Positions 1-50,118 of a stretch of 64,000 bases of DNA are shown piece by piece. Below the pieces are notes generated by a model. It was given only the letters and a program-made list of their open reading frames with translations, ran no database searches and was not told where the DNA came from. How positions within the stretch are numbered: position 1 is the first letter of the stretch; every line of letters begins with the position of its first letter. The stretch is from Phytoseiulus persimilis (lineage: Eukaryota; Arthropoda; Arachnida; Mesostigmata; Phytoseiidae), in assembly GCA_037576195.1 (NCBI GenBank), contig CM075102.1, positions 22,998,745-23,062,744 on the forward strand. Direction: 5' to 3'. The translations under genes were made by a program, and so were the position numbers.

Positions 1-39027
<39,027 letters not shown>

Positions 39028-40596
39028 CTAACGCATAACGGGCATGGACAATGGTGAGCTCGAAGACTGAGAGTCTTGAGATCGCCAAAGTTGGGTTACG
39101 GTTTTCCATTGGGTATAGAAGTTGAGTCCGGCTTTTCCGTAAAAGTTCGCGTCCCCGAGGAACGAACCTCGAGAACCCGTGAAGGAAAACATGGGCAGAG
39201 GCACAGGAATCGGCACATTCACACCGACCTGCCCGCAGTCCGCTTCGAAAGTGAACTTCCTCGCTGTGGCGCCGTTGGTAGTAAAGATTGCCGTTCCGTT
39301 TCCATAGGGGTTGTTGTTGATGACCTTGATCGCGTCGTCCAGTGTTCCGACCTCACACGATATGAGAACGGGACCGAAAATCTCCTCGCGATAGCACCGC
39401 ATCTGAGGCGTGACGTTGTGAAGTAGAGTAGGACCAACGAAGTTTCCCTTCTCGTAGCCTGGAACGACGATATTCCGACCATCCAGCAACAAAGTGGCGC
39501 CTTCTTGCAGCCCAGATTCGATGAGCTCGTGGATTCTCTGTTTGCTTTCAGCGCTTATGACGGGGCCGAGATCAGTCCCGGCGACATGCCCCGCGTTGAC
39601 TTTGAGTTTCTTCGCACGTTCGACCAGCTCCGGGATCCATTTTTTCGAGTCGCCGACGAATATCACAGTGGACAGCGCCATGCATCGCTGTCCTGCAGCG
39701 CCGAACGCGGCACCGACCAGCTGATTCAAGGTGTGCTCCTTATTGGCGTCTGGCATAACGACTCCATGATTCTTGGCGCCCATGTTGCATTGCATCCTTT
39801 TCCCATGTTTGGCGCCTTCTTCGTATATGTACTTGCCCGCCGTGTCAGCACCGACGAACGAAATCGCTCGGATATCGGGATTCTGGCAAATAAACCTCAC
39901 GGATTCCTTGGTGCCGTGGATGACGTTGACAACGCCATCGGGAACCCCCGCTTCTTGGATCAGTTCCATGAGAATCATTGTTGCCCCGGGATCTTTCTCC
40001 GATGGTTTCATCACCATTGTGTTCCCAGACACTATCGCCATGGGAAACATCCACAGCGGGACCATAGCAGGGAAGTTGAAAGGGGCAATGCCAGCTGTCA
40101 CTCCGAGAGGGAGCCGGTAACTGTGTATGTCCATGTCCTTGGTGACTTGGTGAGATGTTTCTCCGAGAAGTAGGGATGTCGCACTGCACGCATGTTCGAC
40201 AACCTGTTGACCCCTCAACACGTCCCCTTCAGCGTCGGGGAGCGTCTTGCCCTGTTCCGTCGTGATACTCTCGGCCAGCCGTTTTGTATTCGCTTTTATC
40301 AGATTCTGCAGACGAAACATGCATTGCTGGCGGGTCAAGGGTGACGTCTGGCTCCACGTTTTGAATGCCTCTCTACAACTGTCGACTGCTGACTGCATTT
40401 CGTCTTGCGTGGAGCACGGAACACGGGTGACAACCTCGTTCGTCGCGGGGTTTCGCAGATCGACCCATTCCTGCGTTTTCGAGTCGATGAATTTGCCACC
40501 GATGAACATTTTCGTGGTTGGTGCCGAGGACGAATACATCCTCGAATGCAGATGGGAGAAACCTTTGATGGTTGAAGACGCCCGAAGAGAGGCCAT
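39028..40596 (-). CDS. ALDH6A1: Methylmalonate-semialdehyde dehydrogenase (acylating), mitochondrial
   Basis: The CoA-dependent enzyme of valine and pyrimidine catabolism oxidises methylmalonate semialdehyde to propionyl-CoA and malonate semialdehyde to acetyl-CoA in the mitochondrial matrix. The frame gives 522 residues, near the 535 of the human enzyme. The N-terminus [20 protein letters not shown] is basic and fits a transit peptide. The ALDH fold is complete: PFNFP with Asn174, the catalytic Cys305 in [12 protein letters not shown], and [10 protein letters not shown], where MMSDH enzymes carry Asn in place of the catalytic Glu of ordinary ALDHs. The coding region is a single exon, unlike the split vertebrate gene. 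The open frame continues 171 codons upstream of this ATG without similarity to the family. I chose ATG 40594-40596 because family similarity and the transit peptide start there, and an intron acceptor-like site sits just before it. Confidence 0.96.
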   Translation of the reverse strand: MASLRASSTIKGFSHLHSRMYSSSAPTTKMFIGGKFIDSKTQEWVDLRNPATNEVVTRVPCSTQDEMQSAVDSCREAFKTWSQTSPLTRQQCMFRLQNLIKANTKRLAESITTEQGKTLPDAEGDVLRGQQVVEHACSATSLLLGETSHQVTKDMDIHSYRLPLGVTAGIAPFNFPAMVPLWMFPMAIVSGNTMVMKPSEKDPGATMILMELIQEAGVPDGVVNVIHGTKESVRFICQNPDIRAISFVGADTAGKYIYEEGAKHGKRMQCNMGAKNHGVVMPDANKEHTLNQLVGAAFGAAGQRCMALSTVIFVGDSKKWIPELVERAKKLKVNAGHVAGTDLGPVISAESKQRIHELIESGLQEGATLLLDGRNIVVPGYEKGNFVGPTLLHNVTPQMRCYREEIFGPVLISCEVGTLDDAIKVINNNPYGNGTAIFTTNGATARKFTFEADCGQVGVNVPIPVPLPMFSFTGSRGSFLGDANFYGKAGLNFYTQWKTVTQLWRSQDSQSSSSPLSMPVMR

Positions 40597-40616
40597 GACT
40601 GTGAACAAAGAGGAAC
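40597..40616 (-). other. Probable 5' UTR intron acceptor just before the ALDH6A1 start codon
   Basis: On the minus strand a pyrimidine-rich stretch ending TTCACAG stands two bases before the ATG. This is a good 3' splice site and suggests that the leader is split, with the first noncoding exon somewhere in 40.7-41.2 kb. No cDNA evidence is available. Confidence 0.45.
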
Positions 40617-41109
40617 TCGTGATTAAATATTGGAAAACGTGACGATCCGGGAGTTCTACAGAACATAATCTTGAGCTGATCTGATGTTGAGACGACCGAC
40701 GATTGATATCTCTCCTGGACAACGACCGGTCGTTCGCGGTCCCTCTCGCGAGTGTCCGCCAGCAGAGCGATCGACACGATACTGGGTACGTATGCGCGCT
40801 GATTGGGTATAATTGAGAGCCGCATCGGTGACTGCGGCGAATACGCGGTATCCCCAACGGGCCATGGCGTCGTCTCGCGGGAAAAATGCGTCCATAGCAT
40901 GAATCGTTCGGGACATGCTCCGAACGGACTGGATAAATGTTCGAAATACCGATCCTGTGAGGGAGCGATTTCAGAAGACACCGAAAGCGAGTTCCGAGAT
41001 TAGATCCAAAAATAAAACAGCTAGCGACTCTCCGGAGACAAAAGATTGCTCGCGACGTTCGCACCAGATAAAAGACGTTCCCAGGAGCTGTTTTTTTAGT
41101 CAGCTCCAA

Positions 41110-43793
41110 TCAGATTTGCATCTTCGGAAAGAAACTGATTCCTTTTGAGCTCAGAGAGTTTCAACCCTCGATTCTCTCTCAAAGCCAGGAGTATCACCCG
41201 ATAGGTTGCGGTTTGGAATACGAAGCACAGCCCGAAAGTAGCCGGGACAACTCTACGGATTCCGCAGCTGAGCGGATACGTAGAACGCGCCTGAGCCTGT
41301 GTGAGTTTCCATTGATGTTCGAGCTCACGGCGGACTACAGACGATCGAACTGGTCGAGGATGAAAGCTGAGTAACAGGAACTTACCGTTGAGTGTCGGGA
41401 AAATGACCTCTCGAGGTTATCTCACATACGCTTCTCGTTAAACTGTCTGTGGAGCAGCGTAGCCAGAAACTACCAGATGACCGCCGATGCCAACAGCGCC
41501 ACCGGCGGTGTCAACATCAAGCTGTCTGGATTCTGTCTCTCGAGGCGGGTGGCTCAAATTCGCTGGTCATCGTGTCAAGCCTGATAACGGCCAGAGAGTG
41601 GCGACTCTTCGAGATAAGGTTCACTTCGAGTCAGCGCCCCGACTGACGGTTCCTACACTCGCCACAGAGATGTTGCAGGCACGAAAGGCTCGTCTGTTCG
41701 AAAAATCAGTCGAAGTCCGGCTTTTCCAGCCAGGAAACGTTTTCACAAGACTTCTGGGGATGTTCGCCTCGGGCCGCTGTGCCAGGGTATAAGAGAACTT
41801 TCGTAGAAGTCGTCCTTGGAACTTCTTTCCCATCGGAGGTCTGATTTAAACGGGAGAAATACTATCTACATTCCGAATTAGTATTGGATTAGTTCACATT
41901 TGCATCGACTCATGCTTTACAGGAGGCCGGCGCTGTCGACTCGGTTCGCGATCGACTCGAGAAAATCCGGCCAACAAACCGAAGCAAGTTCCCAGCACCG
42001 AGCGCCGATGACACCGCACTAAGGACTCGAAGATGTGTAACCTGCGTGCTTTTGTTTCAATCATTAGATGAATACACTCCTATTCCCCGTTCGAGTTGAT
42101 TCAGAGATTTATCATCGACAAGTGCATGACAAGAGTTCATGGAGCCAGGTGTCGTCGGAGCATTGGCAATCCAGAACTCTGACCCCACACTGCCAATGAA
42201 CGTGGCCGGAACTCGTTTCGTTTTTGAAGACGCCTGAGAAGTACCCTGTAGACCAGGCGCCAGCAACCGAGCAATTTTTGCACGAAAGTCGTGAGAAACT
42301 CTCTTCATATTTGAGAGAGGAAACGAGCGAAGTCCACTATGTTCCCTTTTCCAACCCAGCGTGTTGCTGCACTCCAACTGGCTGAAAACTCAAGTCAGGA
42401 ACAATGCTTCTCCCACGCACGTCCGAACTCAGGCCTGCTGACTCCGTGTGATGGTCGAATCGTTCACGGCACTTCGTTTGTTTGAGCGTTGATCCAATCG
42501 CCACCGAGTTCTCCAGCCTGGAATCCTCTTCCTAAGCCGCGACTGATCTCAACGCTACGAGATTCGCTTGGTAGTTAGCAGCCAATCAGCTCGGAAGAAA
42601 TGTTATGTGAGCCGTGGACGTCGAGCCCCTCATTCGATTCCGTCGTACATCCGAGGAGGAGGGGTATTGGCCATCCTTGAGCTTGAAGATTCAAATTCTC
42701 AGGAGTCAAGCGAGCAACCAGAAAGACGTTCTCCCCTTGTTCACTGCACAGAAAAAGGTGAAGATGTCAACATTATGCCTGCTTCTTGGTGAGCAAGTTT
42801 CGCCGACCGGGCTCATAACTCCGTGCGCTTTATCAGAATGTGCACAAAACCGGCCGATTTACGCTATTTCGTTCTGAAGGGAGCTTTGAGTGTTAGGCCT
42901 GAGCGAGGTGGCCAGTCCCCTCCACGGTCAAGAGGTAGCCAATGAGTCCGCTAGGCAACCTTGATGACACCAGTCCGCTCAACTGAGAGCGGGTCAGTTC
43001 CGGACGAAGGTTCCTTCGAACGTAAACGAAGGGACGTGGCCCCAACCCCACCTGTATCGGTTGTTGGGCCTCATTAGTACTGATGGTCAAACGGATTCGA
43101 CGTTTCTGCCGGACTCTCGCTGCCGGAGCATGCCGCCTGCGTGAGAAATCCCACATATTTCATGAGTGGGTCTCATTGTCGCGCCGAGTTGCACAGAAAT
43201 ACAAGGTATTGAATCCCCGAAATAATCAGCATACGTTGATGCTCTCAAGCCTTAACCCAAACGAGTCGGCGGTTGATGGTCGGCAGACCGATATTGGGTC
43301 GGCCGGGAGTCGGTGGGGGCCAAGCTTGAGCAAAAGTCCTCTGAAGAAACACCCAGAACGGTAGTTTGCCCACCCGCGCGCCCATCAGTTGAATCCTTTC
43401 GGTGGCTCCTCGCTTCCATCCCATTGCAAAGATCGCTGGAGCGATAACCATTTCTGCCATCGTCGGATTACTGTTCGTTCTGACGGGGAACCCCGAAAAT
43501 ATGCGTCCTCGAAGAGATGATCTCCCTTCATCACGGAATCTTCGCGACAACTCCGGCCTAAGAAGAGAAGAGGGCCGATAAAAAGTCTGAACTTGCGAGC
43601 GTGATTTTCGCGGGCCCAGATCCTCTGGCTCATGGTTTCCCGAGAGTGACTTGCAGTCTGCTATATTTGTAAACAAAAAATTCCGGGCCTCTTGTCGAGG
43701 TGCGTGTGAACCATCTAACAAGAATCAGTGAAGGAAACCTCACGGAACGATCGACACGAATTCATCCAGGCCTTGAGTCGACAGAGCAAGAGA
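41110..43793. other. Intergenic region between ALDH6A1 and MRPL52
   Basis: Contains the presumed ALDH6A1 promoter and the MRPL52 leader. Open frames at 41487-41792 (+), 42057-42377 (-), 43083-43364 (+), 43245-43721 (-) and 43385-43633 (-) were read, and none matches a family I know. The two minus-strand frames nearest MRPL52 overlap in different frames, so at most one can be real. No repeats or mobile elements were identified here. Confidence 0.55.
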
Positions 43794-44297
43794 ATGCTCA
43801 ACCTACTCAGAAAGTTCTCGTGCAATCGATTGAGCCCGGAATCAATAAGGGCATTCCACACAACGACGACTCTCTCCGCTGGAGGCAGGTACCGCCAATC
43901 CTTGGGCAGAGAACGGCATGTGAACTTATGGAGGTAAGTATCTTGCTTCCGTCTCCGTGGAGCATGCGGTTATTTGTTGTAGTTTGATGATATTTCATGA
44001 TTGGGTAGGTATAATCAGACAGGTAGAAGATCAGGGACTATGAGGACGGATCTCGTTTTCAGAGCCCTCGCTGATGCTCCGTGTTGGTCGCGCCTTGACG
44101 GTAGACCCGCGCCACTCAACCCAGGTCAGCAAAGACGTCACACTCAACAAGTAGAATACAACAGAAGAATTCAGCGACTGCTGTATCAGGTGGACTATGC
44201 CCGAGACACGCAACTAGAACTCATGAACGAGAGAGAAGCGAATAAGCAGCGAATCATACAATCCAAATTAACGAGTAAAGCGAAGAACTGGAGCTGA
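43794..44297 (+). CDS. MRPL52: Mitochondrial large ribosomal subunit protein mL52, 2 exons
   Basis: Exons 43794-43933 and 44063-44297, intron 129 bp with GTAAGT and TTTTCAG, phase 2 join coding LWR-ALAD. The product is 124 residues, against 123 in human MRPL52. The N-terminus MLNLLRKFSCNRLSPESIRA followed by FHTT is a typical mitochondrial presequence. The mature part has PCWSRLDGRPAPLNPGQQRR, matching the family signature (proline, aromatic, then DGRPAP and a basic GQxRR), followed by a long charged helix and a lysine-rich end. It acts in the mitoribosome large subunit. The frame is open upstream, but the ATG at 43794 gives the best presequence and length. Confidence 0.85.
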
Positions 44298-44324
44298 AGA
44301 TAGAAGATTCTGTTATTCCTCCGG

Positions 44325-44330
44325 AATAAA
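44325..44330 (+). terminator. Polyadenylation signal of MRPL52
   Basis: AATAAA 28 bases after the stop codon on the plus strand. Confidence 0.75.
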
Positions 44331-44413
44331 GCTCGTCGTAGATTATCTTGAAGCTCCGTTACATTCGTCCTGTGCCAGAAGACCCAATTCAGAGTCATGG
44401 TTCCTTTCATAAC

Positions 44414-44419
44414 TTTATT
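44414..44419 (-). terminator. Polyadenylation signal of NUDT18-like copy A
   Basis: TTTATT on the plus strand (AATAAA on the minus strand), about 340 bases downstream of the copy A stop codon and conserved at the same place in copy B. Confidence 0.6.
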
Positions 44420-44756
44420 CGTCAGTTCATCACAAGGTCACAACTTCTCCGGTGGTGCCCTTCCCTCTCATTCGCATGAAGAATCACGGCACGAGCGAGC
44501 GGTGGTCAGGTCTCGTCAATTTTTGAACGAAGTACTAACATACATTCTCATTCACTGTAAAACGGACGAGGAATGAGGTCTGAAGGTGAAACTTTTATGC
44601 AGGAGGAGGTTCTCTATGAGACAAGAGTCTTAAGTCCACTCCGAGCAAAGGTAGCTTCGAGTTCGGGCTATGAGCCATCATCCCATTGACGTTCTCATAG
44701 TGATCGACTTGCCCGGGAAGAAGTCACAGAAATAATTTCCCGTGATATGAAGCTCT

Positions 44757-47119
44757 CTACACACACAAGGCTGCGAGAGTGTGGGGTTTTATCTTCTTTT
44801 GGAGGCTTTGAGCTAATTTCGAACTGATTTCCAGCCAAGTGAAACTGGGGCACAGCGAGACCTGAAAAGCGAGATGAACGACGGACTAATAGTGGCTCGA
44901 GTCGACGGAACCATCGATTCTCTGCATGATGAGTCACCTCCGTTTGCACAGAAGTTCTTCTCGAACATCATAGTGGAAGCTGACAGCTCACCTCCTCAAG
45001 ACAGTTCTTGCATGACACGAAAATACTCAAGCAGAAACCGTCGTTCGCATGAATCGGCGTTCCATCATGTTCAACCTGGAAGCGAAGGAGTGTTTTGTGA
45101 CTGCGATGCATCTTGCGAGCGTTCTCAATATCAAGGATTCCATATGTCGTGAAGCAGCAATTCAACCCATGCAGAACGCATTAACTCAGCGAAACATTTT
45201 TCTTCGAGGAAGAATTTACCGAAAGAATTCCGTGTGGCTTATGAGGGGGCGGGTCGTTTATGAAGACGTGATTCATGAATCTCTTCAAAGCCGTGTGTAC
45301 ACTTCGCATCGGGTTGATTTCTGTCATAGGTAGATGTGCGTATCCTTTCTCCGAAACGAGCACGTGGACACGGTTGCTGAAAGTTCACGACTGACTGAGT
45401 CTGATCGAATCGGTTGCCCGAGTAGAACGGGGCAGTCTACTAATTACAGACATCCATAGGCTCAAATGTTTTCGATGCTGTTCTAAATTAGAGCAAGATC
45501 TCGGTAATCTCCTCCTCACTTGATTCTCTTCTTGATTATGCATACGACTCTGAGGTAGATCTTGCAATGACTTTTGACTGCTGGCAACGGGAAATTCGAC
45601 CTCTTGAGATCTGAGAAATACTGCCTGAAATACACGAACTTTCAATCAGGTATGACGCTCGACTGGAGCGGCGAATGCAACCCCATGCGCCGTCAGGCAA
45701 ACTCGAACCCTACGTTCGACACGTACGGAGTAACTCAGCATACCTTGCTTTGTCGATTAGATTTATGATGTCTTCGCTCCTCAAGCTCAGTGACGATATG
45801 TCCGACACCCACGCAGCCTTTGTGGGATCACGAAATTTAGGAAAGTCTGGCAATCCAGATGCTCCAGGAAAGGGAATGCGCAACGAAGAATGAGCGCGAC
45901 TCACTTGAAGAGACTCCGCGTCGGCCTCGGCAACGGTTTTCAGCTTTCCTCCAAGTATTTCTCCGGTGAAGAGGAATCGGAACCACGACCCCGTCGACGT
46001 TTCCACACAGAGCAGAGACTGCGGTTGGAATACCAGGCCTGTTTCTTCGAGGACTTCGCGCCGCACGGCTTCCTGATATCACCAACCTCACGGCTTAGAT
46101 CCATCATTCGGGAATTTCGTCGGGAATGCGCTGTAGCTTGCCTAATGGAGCTTTCTCCGCTTGTTTGCCAAAGTGCTCCAAGAACAGTGGTTTGCCAAAG
46201 TTGCCGATCGGAGTTCGGCCCAAGCCAAGACGATAATCTCGTGACAATCACTATCTCTTCGTGACAAAAGCCATGATTCACTTCATAATCGGCAGGATTC
46301 GGGAGCGCTTCCCAGAAGAGTCGTGGGCCGCTTGAAGAACTGCGCGCATGCAAAACATCTGTTTCGGTTACTTTTGGATGTTTTGCAGATCGAGTGAATA
46401 ATTGAGCCGGGTCATGAGCTGAGCATCCATGTGGCACAAAGAAAAGCTCACCGAGAGGACTTGGTAAACTTGGCTTCGTGAATATCCAGAAACCTTTGAA
46501 GAGTTCATCGAAAGTGCACCCGTTTTAGCACGAGGAGTTTGGCTCAAGCTAGGGACTCGACGGCTGAAGATCTACGACTTTGAAGTGAAAAGTTCGGGAC
46601 TTCTCAACCCGAATCTTGGAACTATATCGGCTCAGATGACTTATCCTCTCCGTCGGAGTATCGTACTCTTCTCGCTGGGAGCGACGCTCCTTATGAAAAA
46701 CAAAACAAGAATCTCAACTCACGATTATTTGTTCGCCCGGCTCCACTCTACCGGCTGGGAGATACCATGTTCCTGCGCAAGATTTTTTAGCTTCTTGCAT
46801 GAGTAGTACCTCGCCCTTTTCATTGAAAACGACAGCTCCAACGATGTAGGTGATGTTTTTCATCAATACCGGCCGGAAATCCCCACTGCATTGAGACTCC
46901 ACGCCCTTGGTGGCTGTAATGACGATTGAAGCTTCAGAACTGACGGTTGTAACCATAAAATATTATACCCTATTCTATGAGCACAGAGGTGAACAAAGAG
47001 TTGTTCTCACCAAGTTCTGCGAGCTGATCTTGAATGCTGTAATCCACACATCCAGCTCCATCGTCGTTGACAGCCTCGCCCCTCAAGACGTCTTCCAGGA
47101 TACTTTCGATGCGCTCCAT
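44757..47119 (-). CDS. NUDT18: NUDT18-like Nudix hydrolase, copy A, 8 exons
   Basis: Exons: 47011-47119, 46723-46913, 45905-46072, 45744-45817, 45520-45624, 45220-45376, 44992-45075, 44757-44861. All junctions are GT-AG and in phase, giving 330 residues (human NUDT18 has 323). NUDT18 (MTH3) hydrolyses oxidised nucleoside diphosphates such as 8-oxo-dGDP and so cleans the nucleotide pool. Seen: beta strand [20 protein letters not shown], then [15 protein letters not shown], and a complete Nudix box spanning an exon junction: G91, E97, R105-E106, E109-E110, G112. Also family-specific [39 protein letters not shown] and the C-terminal [16 protein letters not shown]. The start ATG 47117-47119 gives [16 protein letters not shown]. 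The exon 5 donor is AA|GTGAGG. Confidence 0.92.
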
Positions 47120-47595
47120 TTTTAGACAATTCAATCACGATACATCTGTTACTGAATGATAGAAACGAAACTTTTCATGAGAGAGTCTCTACATGCCAAT
47201 CGGGTGCGTGGAAACCAGATTGATCCAGAATGAAGGATACGACCCATTTAGCTTTCTTGTGAGTGTCCCCTCGGGCGATTCCGAATTATGCAGAGAACAT
47301 GTTTGGCTCTGAACGGTAACGAGGTCTGGGCATCGGAGCACAACCAGACGGTTCTGTCCACGGTTCAAATCAACTGGATTCCCGCTCTCTGTCAGAATCA
47401 AGGTAAGCGAAAAAAGGAGACACATGGTCACCGTATCTGACATCCAGAAGCTAGGACCTTCCGGGAACCTTGTGAAGCTTTCCTTTTGGAGAACCCGCGT
47501 TTCTGGGTGGAGAACTTTTCACCACCAATGTGCGAATCGACTGGTGCGAGACTAACCTGAGGTCGGCGGTGTTTCCGTTATTATTTTCGTCGCCG

Positions 47596-47832
47596 TCAAT
47601 AACACCTCTCGTCGTCCAACCGTTTACCGCATAAAAACCGGTAGCCACGCAACGAAAAACCTAGAACGCCAATGATTTGGACTTCTTTGACACCGAAACA
47701 GATGACGACGACTGTGGCGGCCGCGATAACACATACGAGGGAGAGGGTGGCCTCCTCTCCCGACTGGCACTGGAGCAGACACGGCGACACCGGCGGTTCG
47801 CGAGGTCGTTCACGCGGCGATGGAAATGGCAA
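47596..47832 (-). CDS. Candidate small membrane-peptide ORF in unit A
   Basis: The frame contains a strong hydrophobic segment, VCVIAAATVVVICFGV, preceded by polar and proline-rich residues. The same segment (VIAAATVVVICFGVYEV) is kept in unit B at 54942-55034 with about 35 nearly identical bases, but the flanking frame differs. It could be a signal anchor of a small gene or a chance frame in a duplicated noncoding stretch. No family was recognised. Confidence 0.22.
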   Translation of the reverse strand: MPFPSPRERPREPPVSPCLLQCQSGEEATLSLVCVIAAATVVVICFGVKEVQIIGVLGFSLRGYRFLCGKRLDDERCY

Positions 47833-48373
47833 ATCTGGGAATGGAAAAGCATCCCGGGTTTAGTCGTTCGCGGAGAGTTTGACGGAGCGGCTACTAAGCT
47901 GTAGGATCGTTGAGCGCAGAACGCAAACAGTCGAACACATGAGAAGTTTCGTTTGAGGGAGTGATCTTCGATACAGCAGCTGTCGTTTCAGCATGCGTTG
48001 AAGCGAATCCAGGAGAGGAGAGAATCGGCCTGCTCATTCCGCTATCCGCTTGATGTTAATGACTCGTGATATCACCAAATATTGTTATTTAGGATCCCTG
48101 AGGTTGAGTTCATTCCCTTTTTCTCCATTGAGTACACGAGCCTGAATCCCTGTCCCTAGTTAAGGCCGACTTCATACCCGGAAAACCTTTTTGACTGACA
48201 GAGCCTTTCGTCTAAGATTCTGACGTCCGGGAGTGTTTCCAGAGAAAGAAACAGTGCTCGAAGCTGAGAAAAAGCGGAAATATCAGTGTGGACTTGTTCT
48301 GTTAACGTCAATGTTCACTCAATAATTCAGTGAAATCCCTTGTCGTCCACTTGGACTCCTCAGCATCTTTAGT

Positions 48374-48970
48374 CTCCCCACGGTATTTCTCTGTCAGACG
48401 GCAGCCGAGTCAGGCAGACGACAATGTGATTAATTCCGAGTTTCTACAGGGCGGACGCCGGACTAACCCACAAGTGGAGAGAGGGCGGGGAGAAGAGCTG
48501 CTGGAAAGCAAACCACTCGACAACATGGGAACGGCTTGGCGGGTCCTCACCGAAGACGAATGCGAGAACTGAATCGGAACGGAGTGGGGGAGGGAAGGGA
48601 GGGGGGCTGGACTGGACGACGATGAAAAGCCAAAGCAGATTGTGTCCGAGAGCCTATGCGAGAAACGGTCCACCTGAGTCGCAGTGCTCACGAGCCGCGC
48701 GCAATCCATGGACCTCTTCGATTCCAACTGCATGCCCAGGCGATGTACCTATGTCATCTCGCACGTGTACGCTGCTGACTCACGAGAAGCATCGTCACGC
48801 TTAGTCGATCGTTCACTTCGATCCCAACTGCATGGCCAGGAAATCGACCCATGCTTTCTCGGAAGAGCACGCTGCTAGCTCACCAGCTTCGCTCTCCCCA
48901 CGGCTGACTCGGCACCAAGGCGTGTCGGCCGCACAGCAGGGCCATCCGCCTGGCTCCGACCTCTCTCAGA
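48374..48970. other. Insertion of about 600 bp in unit A relative to unit B
   Basis: Flanks AGCATCTT.GTCTCCC and CCTGG.G.TCCAAGAA are adjacent (about 40 bp apart) in unit B at 56840-56890. The inserted block holds two diverged copies of a roughly 68 bp segment beginning CTTCGAT(T/C)CCAACTGCATG, at 48716-48781 and 48817-48883. There are no clear terminal inverted repeats or coding frame; its origin is unknown. Confidence 0.5.
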
Positions 48971-49201
48971 TTATTCCTGGAGTTCCAAGAAAGTTTTCGA
49001 ACTCGTATCTGAACGAGCGGAGATGATTTCCAAACTCCCCAAGAGCTCCACTGCACACCTCAGAAGCTTTGACCAAATGGGAAGGGTCGAGTACCCATTG
49101 CCTTTCAGCAGATACATTTCATAGGTGGACTATCTGGGATATCTCGATCGCTCAAGAACACAGTAATACATCGTTGTATCAATAAACGATGTCAGAATTC
49201 A

Positions 49202-49284
49202 TTGATATAATAGAGGTTTTGATATGATCGAGGTTGATAGAATCGAAGTTGACGCATTCGAAGTGAATGATATCGAAGTTCTCA
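49202..49284. repeat. 16 bp degenerate tandem array, unit A
   Basis: Units resemble ATCGAGGTTGATAGA, each keeping TCGAAGTT or TCGAGGTT, about four to five copies. The matching array in unit B is at 57106-57184. Confidence 0.6.
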
Positions 49285-49381
49285 GATACTGCATGTACCG
49301 GACAAAACAGGATTTTTCGAGGAATCGAAAGTCCGTCTGATCGTTTCGGAAATATTTTTGTAAATATAGCCAGCAGGTGTA

Positions 49382-49896
49382 CAGGGTGGCCATTTTGAGT
49401 CGGGAATTTTCTTGCTTCCTCTTCTTTTGTTCATACAACGGTGAAAAATTATCCGATTCTGGATTTTTTTTGCGTTCGATAGCTGGAAGGACGGCGCATC
49501 TTTCTCTCCTCTTGAATCCGTAGAAACTTGAGTTTCGCAAATCGGCTCGGAGATTGTTTTTTTTTTTCAACTTTTCTCGAAAAACAGTCGACGAGCTTCT
49601 GCTGTCGACCGATCGAATACGGAAGTGCCGAGGTCGACGCAGGATAGGATGCTGCTCAAACGCCCGGCAACTCCAGATTTCTAGCTCAGGATCTGTGAGA
49701 AGGACGGAAGATCGTCTCAACCTCAAGATCGACCTCCTGACAAGATCGCGTCCTCTTTGCATTAAAATCGAAAGATGCGCCATCCTCCCAGCTATCGAAC
49801 GCAAAAAATTAATCCAGAATCGGATGATTTCTCACCGATATATGACCAAAAGAAGAGAGAGAGTAAGAAAATTCCCGACTTAATATGACCACCCTG
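49382..49896. mobile_element. Foldback MITE, Tc1/mariner-like, TA target duplication
   Basis: A 515 bp element flanked by TA (49380-49381 and 49897-49898). The inverted repeats are long: 49382-49504 pairs with 49770-49896, beginning CAGGGTGGCCATTTTGAG and ending in its near complement. Unit B keeps the unoccupied site (AGGTGTTCAAGGTACTT near 57290), which fits insertion at a TA. It has no transposase and is nonautonomous. The long arms include the GATTCTGGATT and GCGTTCGATAGCTGG blocks. Confidence 0.85.
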
Positions 49897-50118
49897 TACA
49901 GGGTATTTGAAGACGATTCCGTCTAGTTAACGTAATTCTTTCACAGATGCTTTGAGCAGGAGCTTTCAGATGGCTTCGAGAAAGCTCAATGAATGTGACG
50001 GCAAGTAGAACTTGAGTCGACATGGTACCGAAGAGGTACCGTCTCAAAGCATCATCGACTGACTTTCCTTAAAAAAGCTCAGTTACATTCTTCCTGTCCC
50101 AAGTGACCCAATTCAGAG

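Larger units (their letters stand above)
44354..50040. repeat. Tandem duplication, unit A (NUDT18-containing)
   Basis: The unit starts just after the MRPL52 polyadenylation signal at GCTCCGTTACATTCGTCCTG and is matched by GCTCAGTTACATTCTTCCTG at 50077. Order is the same in both units: NUDT18-like gene, a hydrophobic-peptide stretch, a region near GATTTCCGATACAGC, a 16 bp array, and a final segment TCTAGTTAACNNAATTCTTTC. Unit A carries extra blocks at about 48374-48970 and 49382-49896. By eye, exons and introns of the Nudix gene are about 90% alike and the outer flanks about 75%. Confidence 0.9.

Noticed and set aside
40597-41109. 171-codon upstream extension of the ALDH6A1 frame
   Set aside because: No similarity to the family, a transit peptide-like start at 40594-40596 and an acceptor just before that ATG; the open frame is probably chance in leader or intron sequence.
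43245-43721. 158-codon minus-strand frame left of MRPL52, with a second overlapping frame at 43385-43633
   Set aside because: No known family, the two frames compete, and no convincing splice sites were found.
49199-49804. 201-codon minus-strand frame over the foldback MITE
   Set aside because: It lies mostly across the inverted-repeat arms and the 16 bp array; no transposase motif.
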